Assembly: GCA_964368755.1 (NCBI GenBank)
Contig: CAYJCR010000002.1
Span: 62,001 to 126,000 of the forward strand
Length of the DNA: 64,000 nt
From: CALVZT01 sp964368755
GTDB taxonomy: Bacteria; Bacillota; Clostridia; Christensenellales; UBA1242
Direction: 5' to 3'
The notes below the pieces were generated by a model, which worked only from the letters and a program-made list of their open reading frames with translations, did not search any database and was not told the DNA's origin. A program made the translations under genes and the position numbers. Positions 27,910 through 36,704 of the stretch are shown in pieces (the first letter of the stretch is position 1; each line of letters begins with the position of its first letter).

Positions 27910-29565
27910 TTATGCTTCGTACAAGCTCTTATATCTATCTTTGTAATAAACTGTCTTGTTATTATCTTTGAGCTGTGTGATAAGAAGTGTCTCATATGTT
28001 GAGTAGTTAGATGTTGCGACTTTGCTTTTGATATACTCTAACATTGATTTGCCACTTGATCTTGAAGTAAATGTGTTGTTAAGCATCTGAACAGTGATAT
28101 CGTTTGCATTCTCAACAATATTTGTAACCTTACGAGTATACAATACTATATGGTATCCATAGTCGCTCATGACAGCTGATGATGAAACTGATCCTTCGCC
28201 CAAAGTAGCCAATCTTCTTACTTCGTCTGTGAATGGCTCAACCATACCAGAATGATTCTGTCCTACAATATAATCAAATTCAGCATTCATAATACCGTCA
28301 TCTTGATTGTACTTGTATAACAATTCATCAAATGCTTCTGCCATTGCCTGAGCATAAGCTTCGTCATCTGTGTATTGTGCTCTTAGATCCTGTTGAAGAT
28401 CATTGATAATTGTCTCCAATTCTTCTACAGTATATGTTCTATCAGTGTCATGTCCTTCGCTATCTTTCTCTACAACGGTTGTGTTAGCTTTAGATTTGAT
28501 ACGAGCAATTTCTGCATTTCTCTCTTCAGTAGTTAGATATTGATTGCTCTCTAGTGCCTTGATCTGTGCAGTTTGTTCATCACTAAACTTCACAAGAATG
28601 TGACTAACTTCGTAGAACTCTGTTGGATCATAATGGTAGAACACACCACTTCTATCAGCTGAAGATATCATGTCGGTATAGTATTGATCAGAGCTAATAG
28701 AGTTGTATTCTTCATAATTCTGATTATATATAAGTTTGTAATAATCAAGTATTTCTTGAGTAGCACCAGCTGTCATATATCCATCTGTGCCAAATCCATA
28801 ATAACTCTCATATGTTGCTTGGAACTTTGACAACAATTTGTTCTCATAAAGAATCTTGAACATTCTATCTATCTCACGCTTGAATATATCAGTTGCGTTT
28901 GTAGACAACTTCTTGCCCTCTTCATTCTTCTTCAAATTGTCAATGTATTTATTCCATGCTTTCTTGTCAACAAGAGGTTTGTAAGCTTTCTGAGTATAAG
29001 CATATTTGTCTAACTTCTCAACGCTCTCAATATCTTCGTTAGCAAGTTTCTTTACTTTGCCATCAACAACTGTTAAAGTTGGTTCAAACACTGTTTTTGT
29101 TGTTCCTGCAGTTGTTGTATCCTCGGTTGGAGCAACATACTCTTCGTCTATCTCATCGATGATAGTTGTAATACTTGAATCAACATATCCCCAAACTTGT
29201 TCAACTAACTCGTTATATTCAACATTTGTAAGAGCATATTTGTAATCTTTTTGTTCTATCGTTGTATCAGCCGTCTCTGCACTTGCAAGTTCCTCAATAT
29301 GAGGGATAAGCAACTCTCTATTGATAAGCCAATCAATAGTATAATTGATAGCAGATTTGACATCCAATTGATATTGAGATACAAGGTTCTGTCCATATTG
29401 GTAATAACCGTTAACAAGCTCTTCCATTGTTATCTCAACTTCACCATTCTTCGCAATTACTTGATTGAGATATGCTTTGGTATCTCTTTCAAACAAATTA
29501 CAACCAGTGAATACTGATAATACTAATACAAGACTCAAAATCAAGCCTATTATCTTCTTCTTCAT
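27910..29565 (-). CDS. prsA: PrsA-like lipoprotein foldase (peptidyl-prolyl isomerase, PpiC/SurA type)
   Basis: PrsA-type lipoproteins fold secreted proteins on the outer face of the membrane. The 551-residue product starts MKKKIIGLILSL with lipobox VFTGC. The N-terminal part resembles the SurA/PrsA chaperone region, and the parvulin-like domain lies in the C-terminal half, with VSHILVKF (about residue 322) and VMSDYGYHIVLYTRK near residue 500. The domain contains a long insertion (about residues 335-435), making the protein longer than Bacillus PrsA (about 290). GAGGAG lies seven bases before the ATG at 29565; the frame is open further upstream but that part is the leader. It follows mfd, as in many clostridia, with its own promoter and a structured leader. 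The many exported proteins in this window are plausible clients. Confidence 0.85.
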   Translation of the reverse strand: MKKKIIGLILSLVLVLSVFTGCNLFERDTKAYLNQVIAKNGEVEITMEELVNGYYQYGQNLVSQYQLDVKSAINYTIDWLINRELLIPHIEELASAETADTTIEQKDYKYALTNVEYNELVEQVWGYVDSSITTIIDEIDEEYVAPTEDTTTAGTTKTVFEPTLTVVDGKVKKLANEDIESVEKLDKYAYTQKAYKPLVDKKAWNKYIDNLKKNEEGKKLSTNATDIFKREIDRMFKILYENKLLSKFQATYESYYGFGTDGYMTAGATQEILDYYKLIYNQNYEEYNSISSDQYYTDMISSADRSGVFYHYDPTEFYEVSHILVKFSDEQTAQIKALESNQYLTTEERNAEIARIKSKANTTVVEKDSEGHDTDRTYTVEELETIINDLQQDLRAQYTDDEAYAQAMAEAFDELLYKYNQDDGIMNAEFDYIVGQNHSGMVEPFTDEVRRLATLGEGSVSSSAVMSDYGYHIVLYTRKVTNIVENANDITVQMLNNTFTSRSSGKSMLEYIKSKVATSNYSTYETLLITQLKDNNKTVYYKDRYKSLYEA

Positions 29566-29587
29566 TAATATACTCCTCGAAAAACGT

Positions 29588-29621
29588 TGCAGAATGTGCT
29601 GAGACTGCATCATCAGGCACA
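29588..29621 (-). promoter_or_regulatory. Possible H-type pseudoknot in the prsA leader
   Basis: On the minus strand TGTGC and TGA (29621-29613, one bulged C) pair with TCA and GCACA (29602-29595). The 10-base loop contains TGCAG (29609-29605), which pairs exactly with CTGCA (29592-29588) after a two-base linker. Stem 1 has 8 pairs, stem 2 has 5. The element starts about 14 bases after the predicted transcription start and ends about 15 bases before the GAGGAG ribosome binding site. Confidence 0.4.
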
Positions 29622-29641
29622 ATACCACTCTTAATGCTAGT

Positions 29642-29670
29642 ATTATACATTATATAAATAAATAAATCAA
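29642..29670 (-). promoter_or_regulatory. prsA promoter
   Basis: On the minus strand TTGATT (29670-29665), 17-base spacer, TATAAT (29647-29642), right after the mfd stop codon. Predicts a leader of about 70 bases. Confidence 0.65.
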
Positions 29671-29673
29671 TCG

Positions 29674-32600
29674 TTATTTTGTAACTTTGTTAGCATTTTG
29701 CAAAAATTCCATCACTAGTTGCTGAGACTTCTCAACATTATTATCGTGTTCAAAAATTATCTTTGGCTCATTTTTATATACAAAACTGCATTTGTCATAA
29801 TCACAAGCAAAATGATATATAGGAGATGACAATAGTTCATCACTTTTGTATAAAGTTATTGCAACAATTTCTTTGCTTATAACAACCTTACTTGCACCTA
29901 TATTAGATGCTAAGTTCTTCATGTATGCCACTTTGCACAACTCTTCTGTCTCTTGAGGCACAGGTCCATATGTCTGTTCAAGAAGTTTCAATACATTCTT
30001 CATACCCTCAGTATCGATTATACCCGCAATCTTACTGTAATATACTATTCTACCATTCTCATCTGGGATATATCTGTCCGAGATATATGCGTTGATAGAT
30101 ACATCTATCTTCAATTCACGCTTCTCTATCACAGTCTCGCCTTTGAGCTCTCTTACTGCTTGTTCAAGAAGCTTAAAATACAAGTCATAGCCTATCTTAT
30201 CCATATGCCCATGCTGTTCTCTACCCAAGATATTGCCTGCTCCACGTATCTGTAAGTCCTGCATAGCAACTTTGAGCCCACTACCGAGTTTTGTAAACTC
30301 CATAAGAGCATCAAGCCTCTTGTATGCGTCTTGTGTAAGTACTTTGTTTTTGGCAAAAGTAAAGTATGCCGTTGAAGAAATGTTACTTCTACCAATACGA
30401 CCTTTGAGCTGGTACAATTGAGATAATCCGAGTTTGTCACTATCGATCACTATAAGAGTATTTGCATATGGCAAGTCTATACCGTTTTCAATCAAAACCG
30501 TAGATACAAGTATACGAGATTGTCTTGTATATACTTTGTATATGACATCTTCGAGCATCTTGGACTGCATCTGTCCATGAGCTACAGCAATATTCTCTTC
30601 TGGGAACATCTTCTTTATTTTACTAGCAAACTCGTATATTGTCTCTACCCTATTGTACACGATAAGGACTTGTCCATCTCGGTCGAGTTCTTTGCGACAA
30701 GCATCATATACAAGGTTATCGCTATAATCAATAACATATGTCGCAACTGGTTGTCTATCCTTCGGTGGAGTATTGAGATAACTGATATCTCGAATGCCAG
30801 ACAAAGACATATACAATGTCCTTGGTATAGGTGTAGCACTAAGGCTAATAACATCAATATTTTTCTTAAGATGGCGCAACGTTTCCTTGTCTTCAACTCC
30901 AAATCTTTGCTCTTCATCAAGTATTAATAGCCCCAAATCTTTGAATACAACATCTTTGCTGAGTAGTCTATGAGTACCAACAATAAGGTCAACCTTACCC
31001 TTAGACAATTTATCTAAGACTTCCTTCTGTTTTGCCTGACTTTTGAGCCTATTGATGACTTCGACATTGACCATAAAGTTCTTCATTCGACTAAGAGCAG
31101 TATTGTAGTGTTGCTCGCACAATATGGTAGTTGGGGCAATAATAGCTACTTGTTTGCCATCAAGTATAGCCTTATATGCAGCAACAAGTGCAACTTCGGT
31201 CTTGCCAAATCCAACATCTCCACATATGAGCCTGTCTATTATCTTATTGCTCTCCATATCATGCTTAATATCTCTGATTGCTTCTTGCTGATCTGCCGTA
31301 TATTCGTAAGGAAAAGCATTCTCAAACTCCGTCTGAAGGTAAGAATCTTTACTGTACTTATAACCCTTGGCGTGTTCTTTGGTTGCATACAAGCTGACTA
31401 AGTCAAAAGCCATCTTTTTGATTGATTCTTTTGCTTTCTGCTTCGTGCGGAAGAAATCTTCTCCACCTATCTTATTGCATCTTGGATCGCCACTTCCTAG
31501 ATATGCTGACAATACATCCATATTCTCTGTCGGAACATAGAGAATGTCTCCACCCTTATACTCAATGACTACATAGTCTTTGTAACTACTTGTTATATTG
31601 ATCTTTTGGATCCCAACGCACTTACCCACACCATGTACTTGATGCACAACATACTCGCCAGGTTTTGGCAAGAATGTACTCTGAGCCTCAGTCTTCTTGA
31701 CAGGTTTGTCAGGCTGAGTTGTAGTCAAATCCCCTGTGCTTATTACAACGAGTTTTTCTTGTTCAAATGCCATCGAAAATGGCAAATAATCATTGATAAT
31801 ATTGACTTCGTTATCAATAATCTCAAGTGGGCTATCTATATATTTGAGGTTGCCAAGATGAGCTTTGATCTTATTCTTCGTATAGCCATCACCACAACAC
31901 AAAACTACCGTATAATCCTGCTTACGGTACCACTCTATATCTTGAGCTAGTTTGGAATAATTGCCGATATACTTCGGTATATTTAGGCAATCAACTTCAA
32001 TGAAGTTCTCTGCCAAAAATATTTTATTGGCACTGACAAGTCTTGAGAATGCGATACAATGTTTTGTATCAATATCACCAAAAGGCTTGTACGAATAGAA
32101 GTCCTTGTGCTTTGGGAGCATTTCTCCACACGATATCATTCTATCAACACTATCAGAAGTCTGTTTGACCTCTTCTGTCAATCTATCTAGTATAAGCTTA
32201 GGCTCATCGAATACAACTGTATCACAATAATCAAGCACCGTATCCCCAAACCATTCACAGAATGGCAGTACAAAACACGGATTGATCATCCCTTCTTTGC
32301 CGAGTTCTAACTGACACCCAACGACTTCGCTTAGGCGCAATAACGCACTTGACTCCAACTTCGAAGAACTAAGCATCTGGGCTATTTTTTTGTCAATTTG
32401 CTCGCCTACAAAGTCAAAATCATTAAGAAAACTCTTATTTGTGATAACACAAGAGTTAAGTTTGTCAATGGCTTTGTATTCTGAGATATCAAAAGTGTTG
32501 ATTTGTTCTATTTCATCATCAAATAAGTGTATTCTATATGGCTTATCTGCAACAAAAACGTCGACTATATCTCCCCTGCAAGCGAACTGCCCAACCCCGG

Positions 32601-33048
32601 ATACCATCACCTCTTTGGAATATCCAAGGCTTAAAAGCTTTTTCTTCAAATACTCTATATCAATTGTCTGACCAACTTTAAGTCGTAGGTTAGATTTAGC
32701 AAAATATTGTTTGTTAGGCAATCTTTGCATCAACACCTCTGGCGACACAACAAGGACCTTACTTTTGCCACTTACAAAATTGCTAAGGGCAACGCAATAT
32801 GATTCGTACCCCTCATTATTAACAGTATTAAGCAAAGGTATCTTGGTCGTAATAGTCTCACTCTTGACACCCAATGCAGTAAGTTGTCTCACAAAATTGT
32901 TCGCAAATAAAATATCGGGCAAGACGCATATCGCTTGTCCGTCTATTCTTGATACAGCATACGCTTTCTCACCAATGTTAAGTCCAGAGACCGACAATGG
33001 AGAAAGTTCTTGCAGATTATCGAGTTTGGTTATCTTGAGTTCTTTCAT
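29674..33048 (-). CDS. mfd: Mfd, transcription-repair coupling factor
   Basis: Mfd pushes or removes RNA polymerase stalled at DNA damage and recruits UvrAB. The 1,124-residue product has the expected order: a UvrB-like N-terminal region (GQFACRGDIVDVF), the RNA-polymerase-interacting CarD-like domain (GEYVVHQVHGVGKCVGI, about residue 470), the RecG-like translocase with Walker A GDVGFGKTE, DEEQ box (LDEEQRFGV), SATPIPRTLYMS and QLKGRIGRS, and the C-terminal TRCF domain. Length is close to Bacillus Mfd (1,177). GGAG lies seven bases before the ATG. The start overlaps the end of pth by 32 bases, so the two are cotranscribed. The order pth-mfd-prsA is common in clostridia. Confidence 0.97.
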   Translation of the reverse strand: MKELKITKLDNLQELSPLSVSGLNIGEKAYAVSRIDGQAICVLPDILFANNFVRQLTALGVKSETITTKIPLLNTVNNEGYESYCVALSNFVSGKSKVLVVSPEVLMQRLPNKQYFAKSNLRLKVGQTIDIEYLKKKLLSLGYSKEVMVSGVGQFACRGDIVDVFVADKPYRIHLFDDEIEQINTFDISEYKAIDKLNSCVITNKSFLNDFDFVGEQIDKKIAQMLSSSKLESSALLRLSEVVGCQLELGKEGMINPCFVLPFCEWFGDTVLDYCDTVVFDEPKLILDRLTEEVKQTSDSVDRMISCGEMLPKHKDFYSYKPFGDIDTKHCIAFSRLVSANKIFLAENFIEVDCLNIPKYIGNYSKLAQDIEWYRKQDYTVVLCCGDGYTKNKIKAHLGNLKYIDSPLEIIDNEVNIINDYLPFSMAFEQEKLVVISTGDLTTTQPDKPVKKTEAQSTFLPKPGEYVVHQVHGVGKCVGIQKINITSSYKDYVVIEYKGGDILYVPTENMDVLSAYLGSGDPRCNKIGGEDFFRTKQKAKESIKKMAFDLVSLYATKEHAKGYKYSKDSYLQTEFENAFPYEYTADQQEAIRDIKHDMESNKIIDRLICGDVGFGKTEVALVAAYKAILDGKQVAIIAPTTILCEQHYNTALSRMKNFMVNVEVINRLKSQAKQKEVLDKLSKGKVDLIVGTHRLLSKDVVFKDLGLLILDEEQRFGVEDKETLRHLKKNIDVISLSATPIPRTLYMSLSGIRDISYLNTPPKDRQPVATYVIDYSDNLVYDACRKELDRDGQVLIVYNRVETIYEFASKIKKMFPEENIAVAHGQMQSKMLEDVIYKVYTRQSRILVSTVLIENGIDLPYANTLIVIDSDKLGLSQLYQLKGRIGRSNISSTAYFTFAKNKVLTQDAYKRLDALMEFTKLGSGLKVAMQDLQIRGAGNILGREQHGHMDKIGYDLYFKLLEQAVRELKGETVIEKRELKIDVSINAYISDRYIPDENGRIVYYSKIAGIIDTEGMKNVLKLLEQTYGPVPQETEELCKVAYMKNLASNIGASKVVISKEIVAITLYKSDELLSSPIYHFACDYDKCSFVYKNEPKIIFEHDNNVEKSQQLVMEFLQNANKVTK

Positions 33049-33562
33049 CTATCAACTCCAACGCCTTGTCGGTAGCCAAGTCTATTGCTTGTCCAATCTG
33101 CTCCATTGACTTCTTATCTATCCTTGCAAGGACATAATCTATCAATTGGCACTCTGGCTTACCAATACCCACTCTGATCCTTTTGAAATCTCCTGTATGC
33201 AAACATGCAACGATATTTCTAAGCCCATTGTGAGTCCCAGCACTACCCTTCTCTCTATATCTAAAAGTTCCCTTATCTAAGTCAATGTCATCAAGCATAA
33301 TGATAAGGTTGTCAAGAGGCACACGATACTCCTTGACAAGCATTGCCACATTCTGTCCACTATTATTCATATAACTAAGAGGCTTAGCAAGAACAACTTT
33401 CTGTCCGTTGTATTCGCACTCACATATACTGCTAGCACACTTCTTCTTAGTGAACTTTGCACCAATATCCTTAGCTAGCTTGTCCACACAAAGATAACCT
33501 ACATTGTGGTAGGTATTCTGATAATCTTTGCCTGGATTGCCAAGTCCTACAATTAGATACAT
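33017..33562 (-). CDS. pth: Peptidyl-tRNA hydrolase
   Basis: Pth releases tRNA from peptidyl-tRNAs dropped by the ribosome. The 181-residue product starts MYLIVGLGNPGKDYQNTYHN, holding the catalytic region around Asn10 and His20. It continues with PLSYMNNSGQ and IMLDDIDLDKG (the catalytic-site aspartate) and then GSAGTHNGLRNI. A GGGAGA site precedes the start. It sits two bases after the GlmU-C-like gene and overlaps mfd, within a long minus-strand operon. Confidence 0.97.
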   Translation of the reverse strand: MYLIVGLGNPGKDYQNTYHNVGYLCVDKLAKDIGAKFTKKKCASSICECEYNGQKVVLAKPLSYMNNSGQNVAMLVKEYRVPLDNLIIMLDDIDLDKGTFRYREKGSAGTHNGLRNIVACLHTGDFKRIRVGIGKPECQLIDYVLARIDKKSMEQIGQAIDLATDKALELIDERTQDNQTR

Positions 33563-33564
33563 AC

Positions 33565-34149
33565 TTATTTCTCCCTCTTTGGTTTGACCAACTGCTTACT
33601 TCGAGCAATGACAAAATTGCCATCTTCGACACTTTCTGTCACTGTTGAACCTGCTGCTATGAACACCCCTTCGCCTATACAAAGTGGTGCAACTAAGTTA
33701 CAATTGCTACCTACAAAGACCTTGTCTTTGACAGTAGTATGATGTTTGTTCACGCCATCATAGTTACAAAATACCACACCACAGCCAATATTGCAAGCAC
33801 TTCCTACGTCTGCATCTCCGATATATGTTAGATGCGCTATCTTTGTACCCTTGCCAATGGTAGCATTCTTGAGTTCTACATAGTTGCCTATTCTAACATT
33901 ATCCGATACATTGCAATTCTTCCTAATATGGGCATTGGGACCTATTGTTACATTGTCACCAATTTTGCTATCGAATATATAGGAGGCTTTGATTTCTACA
34001 TTCTTGCCGATAATACTATTCTTGATATAACAGCATGGGTAAAGAATCGTGCCTTCGCCAATAACACTCCCTCCTTCGATATGATTGGGAGCCATAACAA
34101 CGGCTGTAGGATGGACAACACACCCTTCTTCTATAAAAATATTATTCAT
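33565..34149 (-). CDS. Stand-alone GlmU C-terminal (left-handed beta-helix acetyltransferase) domain
   Basis: In GlmU the C-terminal half acetylates glucosamine-1-phosphate on the way to UDP-GlcNAc. This 194-residue protein is only that half: hexapeptide repeats (residues about 10-100) then GTKIAHLTYIGDADVG, CNYDGVNKHHT, VFVGSNCNLVAPLCIG and IAAGSTVT, which match GlmU closely, including the catalytic His in AHLTY and the CNYDG-NK segment. It begins with its own N-terminal hexapeptides, so it looks like a designed separate chain rather than a broken tail. No clear ribosome binding site is seen. It is 24 bases after the GlmU-N-like gene and 2 before pth, exactly where glmU lies in Bacillus-type pth-mfd clusters. 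Acetyltransferase activity is likely; an intact glmU may exist elsewhere. Confidence 0.8.
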   Translation of the reverse strand: MNNIFIEEGCVVHPTAVVMAPNHIEGGSVIGEGTILYPCCYIKNSIIGKNVEIKASYIFDSKIGDNVTIGPNAHIRKNCNVSDNVRIGNYVELKNATIGKGTKIAHLTYIGDADVGSACNIGCGVVFCNYDGVNKHHTTVKDKVFVGSNCNLVAPLCIGEGVFIAAGSTVTESVEDGNFVIARSKQLVKPKREK

Positions 34150-34173
34150 ATAAATATATACGAATAATTATCT

Positions 34174-34947
34174 TTATTTGTTAATCATTTTTTCGAACGG
34201 CCCAACATAAGACCCATCTTCGACATTAGCATTCTTAACAACACTACTTATTATCTCACAATTATTGCCAATAACACTGTTTTCTATATAATTATTAGGC
34301 AACAATGTAGTACTAGCACCAATATGACAATTGCCTACTAGATTATTGTTGGGCCAGATAGTTGTTCCACTTTCTACAACAACCCCACTTTCAATATATA
34401 CAGTTGTTGGATCAACGAATCTTACACCATTCTTTGTATGAAAACTTATCAAACGGTTCTTCAAAATCTCACTGATTAGCACTATCTGATAATTGTTATA
34501 TGCTGTAATGAAGTCTTCTTCATCGAAGTATTGAGGTTGAGTTGTATATAACTTATCTGCAGTACGTAAATAGCTATTAGAGAACACATATCCCCTTGTA
34601 AGCACGCAAACACTTGGCTGCTTAATAGCAACATAACTGGCGATCTCTCCAATGGTCTTACTTTTGAGAAGTGGCGTGTCGCTGAATAAAACAATGGTAT
34701 AAGCAGCGTCAGTCAACATACTCTTGACTATATGAAGAATGTCGCTATTGGCATCACATTCTACTTGTCTTATATTATACCCTTCGCAAGCATCTTGAAC
34801 CCAAGATATCATTGATTTGCCGAGGATTTTTGTCTCCCAAGGATTTTGAGTAGCAAAAGCCAAATTCTTGACTTTGAGTATAATAACATCAAAATCACTT
34901 TTGTTAATACTTGTTTCTATAACTGTCTTTGTCAAAATATTAATCAT
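34174..34947 (-). CDS. Degenerate GlmU N-terminal-like protein (pseudo-uridylyltransferase plus short beta-helix)
   Basis: The 257-residue product aligns by eye with the GlmU uridylyltransferase half: TKILGKSMISWV matches the PKVLHxLxGKxM segment and IVLFSDTPLLKSKTIGEI matches the GDxPL segment. DPTTVYIESGVVVESGTTIWP then begins the beta-helix, ending VGPFEKMINK. The essential N-terminal signature (L-A-A-G-x-G-T-R-M) is absent; the corresponding stretch reads VIILKVKNLAFATQNPWE. The Q-x-x-P-L-G-T-x-x-A region is also not found. I infer that nucleotidyl transfer is lost and that the protein may be a structural partner of the following acetyltransferase. Its ATG overlaps the tadA stop by four bases. 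Could alternatively be a divergent enzyme with another substrate. Confidence 0.65.
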   Translation of the reverse strand: MINILTKTVIETSINKSDFDVIILKVKNLAFATQNPWETKILGKSMISWVQDACEGYNIRQVECDANSDILHIVKSMLTDAAYTIVLFSDTPLLKSKTIGEIASYVAIKQPSVCVLTRGYVFSNSYLRTADKLYTTQPQYFDEEDFITAYNNYQIVLISEILKNRLISFHTKNGVRFVDPTTVYIESGVVVESGTTIWPNNNLVGNCHIGASTTLLPNNYIENSVIGNNCEIISSVVKNANVEDGSYVGPFEKMINK

Positions 34948-35396
34948 TTCTTTCTCTTACTCCCAAAATAGTCCGACAATATCTTTCCACACCTATCAGG
35001 ATCTATTCCGCCGTCAATTATCGGCTTATGATTGAATCCACACTCTGCCATATTGAGTTTGCTTCCAAAACATCCACCCTTAGGATCATAAGCACCAAAC
35101 ACTACTCTACCTATTCTTGCGTTAATGATAGCACCAGCACACATAGGGCATGGTTCTAATGTCACATATAAAACGCAGTCATTAAGTCTAAATGTTTTGA
35201 GTTTGCGACAGGCTTTGTTGATAGCCATCATCTCAGCATGTTCTAACGCATTCTGTTTCTTCTCACGGCGATTGAATCCCGTCGATACTATCTTGCCATC
35301 TTTGACAACAACTGCACCTACGGGCACTTCATCCTTCGACATACTGTATTGTGCTAGCGAATATGCTATATCCAAAAATTTTCTATCTTCTTCCAT
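34944..35396 (-). CDS. tadA: tRNA-specific adenosine deaminase
   Basis: TadA converts A34 to inosine in the tRNA-Arg anticodon. The 150-residue product has the zinc deaminase motifs HAEMMAI (His and catalytic Glu) and PCPMCAGAI (Cys pair), and family stretches RIGRVVFGAYDPKGG. GGAGAAAGA precedes the ATG. It overlaps the end of the M14 peptidase gene by 31 bases and the GlmU-N-like start by four, so it is translationally coupled in the operon. Confidence 0.96.
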   Translation of the reverse strand: MEEDRKFLDIAYSLAQYSMSKDEVPVGAVVVKDGKIVSTGFNRREKKQNALEHAEMMAINKACRKLKTFRLNDCVLYVTLEPCPMCAGAIINARIGRVVFGAYDPKGGCFGSKLNMAECGFNHKPIIDGGIDPDRCGKILSDYFGSKRKK

Positions 35397-36193
35397 TCTT
35401 TCTCCGTCAATTTATCTATTCTGAGTAACATCATCATATTATCTTCAACTATCTTTGGTAAACTTGTTAGTGGTAATGGATGGCTGCAGCTATCTGCCCC
35501 AACTTCTACAGTAAAAGCACATACTTTGTTATTGATGCAATAATCACTGTATCCACCACAACTGTCTTTTGTCTTCATCAATCTATAACAATTATCAACA
35601 AATAATGGGGCTATCATTCTCTTATATTTTCGAGCAATACACTTGTTCATTGCGTATCCATAGTATACAACTTCACCTTTGCTATGAAGACTCACAGCCA
35701 TACTAAGATTGCTGTCTTGTAATAGCATAGATAGGGCTTTGGACTCTAATTCGCTATGAGGATACTCGCCAATATATCCATGAGTGTGAGGACATAAACG
35801 ATTGTACTTGCCTTGTCCCCAACTTGCGTCGAAGTTGACATTGATATCTACACCTCTAGCATTGGCTTTGTATAACCAAAACCTACTATCAAAAGTGTTG
35901 TGCAGATGCTTCAATTCTGTACCAAGCCAGTCATAGCCTTCCATAGCTATACGCACGCCATCAGGATTGGCTAAAGGTACGAACAGATAAGTATTATTCA
36001 GTTCTATACAACTTGCAAGTTCTATCATCTTGATTGCAAGAAGTGAAGTGATATATTCTCTAGCATGAGTTGAAGCTTGGACAACAATTGTTCTTCCTTT
36101 GTTGCCAACTCTATAACAACGTATCTCTTGTCCACAAAGACTTCTACCAAGTCTATATGACTTAGTTTTAAGTCTCCTTAGCTCTTGTAACAA
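35366..36193 (-). CDS. M14-family zinc carboxypeptidase
   Basis: A metallocarboxypeptidase-type protein, likely acting on peptidoglycan peptides like the gamma-D-glutamyl-diamino-acid endopeptidases, though no signal peptide or LysM domain is visible. Motifs: STHAREY (HxxE zinc ligands, about residue 42), PLANPDGV, SLHSKGEVVYYG (third zinc His) and FTVEVGAD with the catalytic Glu. Length about 275 residues fits a single catalytic domain. The start is uncertain: 36193 is a TTG without a good binding site. The frame is open upstream (C-N-L-Y-E-E before it), so translation may begin a few codons earlier and may overlap the rlmH stop. It is in the operon between rlmH and tadA. Confidence 0.8.
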   Translation of the reverse strand: MLQELRRLKTKSYRLGRSLCGQEIRCYRVGNKGRTIVVQASTHAREYITSLLAIKMIELASCIELNNTYLFVPLANPDGVRIAMEGYDWLGTELKHLHNTFDSRFWLYKANARGVDINVNFDASWGQGKYNRLCPHTHGYIGEYPHSELESKALSMLLQDSNLSMAVSLHSKGEVVYYGYAMNKCIARKYKRMIAPLFVDNCYRLMKTKDSCGGYSDYCINNKVCAFTVEVGADSCSHPLPLTSLPKIVEDNMMMLLRIDKLTEKEWKKIENFWI

Positions 36194-36233
36194 TTCTTCA
36201 TATAGATTACAACATACAAAAATAACAATATAC

Positions 36234-36704
36234 CTACTTATGATACAATATATTATTATTTATGCACATGGACCTATAAACTTGCTCCAAAAGTATAATA
36301 CGCATCAATTGATGAGGAAATGTGAAGTCAGAAAAAGATAGCATCAAATCTGCCTTAGCTTTTACTTTCTCTTCAAGACCATATGAACTTCCTATCACAA
36401 ATGTTATCTGAGAAGAGGTCTGTTCAATGTTCTTAATATGTTTTGCAAGGGCTTCACTTGTGAGTCTTATACCATGACTATCAAGTACAACTATATGCCC
36501 CTGCATGTGTTTCGTTATTTGTTCGCCTTCTTGTTCAAGGCATTTTGCTATATCTTTGTCAGATGGATTACTAGGCAACTTGCTCTCAGGCAATTCTACT
36601 ATCTTGAGTTTACAAAACTTACTCAATCTTTTTGAGTACTCGTCAGATAGTTGTACAAACTCTTGCTTGAGTTTGCCCACAGTAACAATATTGACCCCAA
36701 TCAT
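36234..36704 (-). CDS. rlmH: RlmH, 23S rRNA pseudouridine-1915 N3-methyltransferase
   Basis: RlmH is a SPOUT methyltransferase that modifies helix 69 of 23S rRNA in assembled ribosomes. The product of 156 residues ends with the strongly conserved stretch from TFVIGSSYGLEEKV through SFSDFTFPHQLMRIILLEQ to YHK. I start at the ATG at 36704 (MIGVNIVTVGKLK), because it overlaps the CPBP stop in an ATGA and has GGGGA upstream; an earlier in-frame start at 36716 has less support. Confidence 0.95.
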   Translation of the reverse strand: MIGVNIVTVGKLKQEFVQLSDEYSKRLSKFCKLKIVELPESKLPSNPSDKDIAKCLEQEGEQITKHMQGHIVVLDSHGIRLTSEALAKHIKNIEQTSSQITFVIGSSYGLEEKVKAKADLMLSFSDFTFPHQLMRIILLEQVYRSMCINNNILYHK

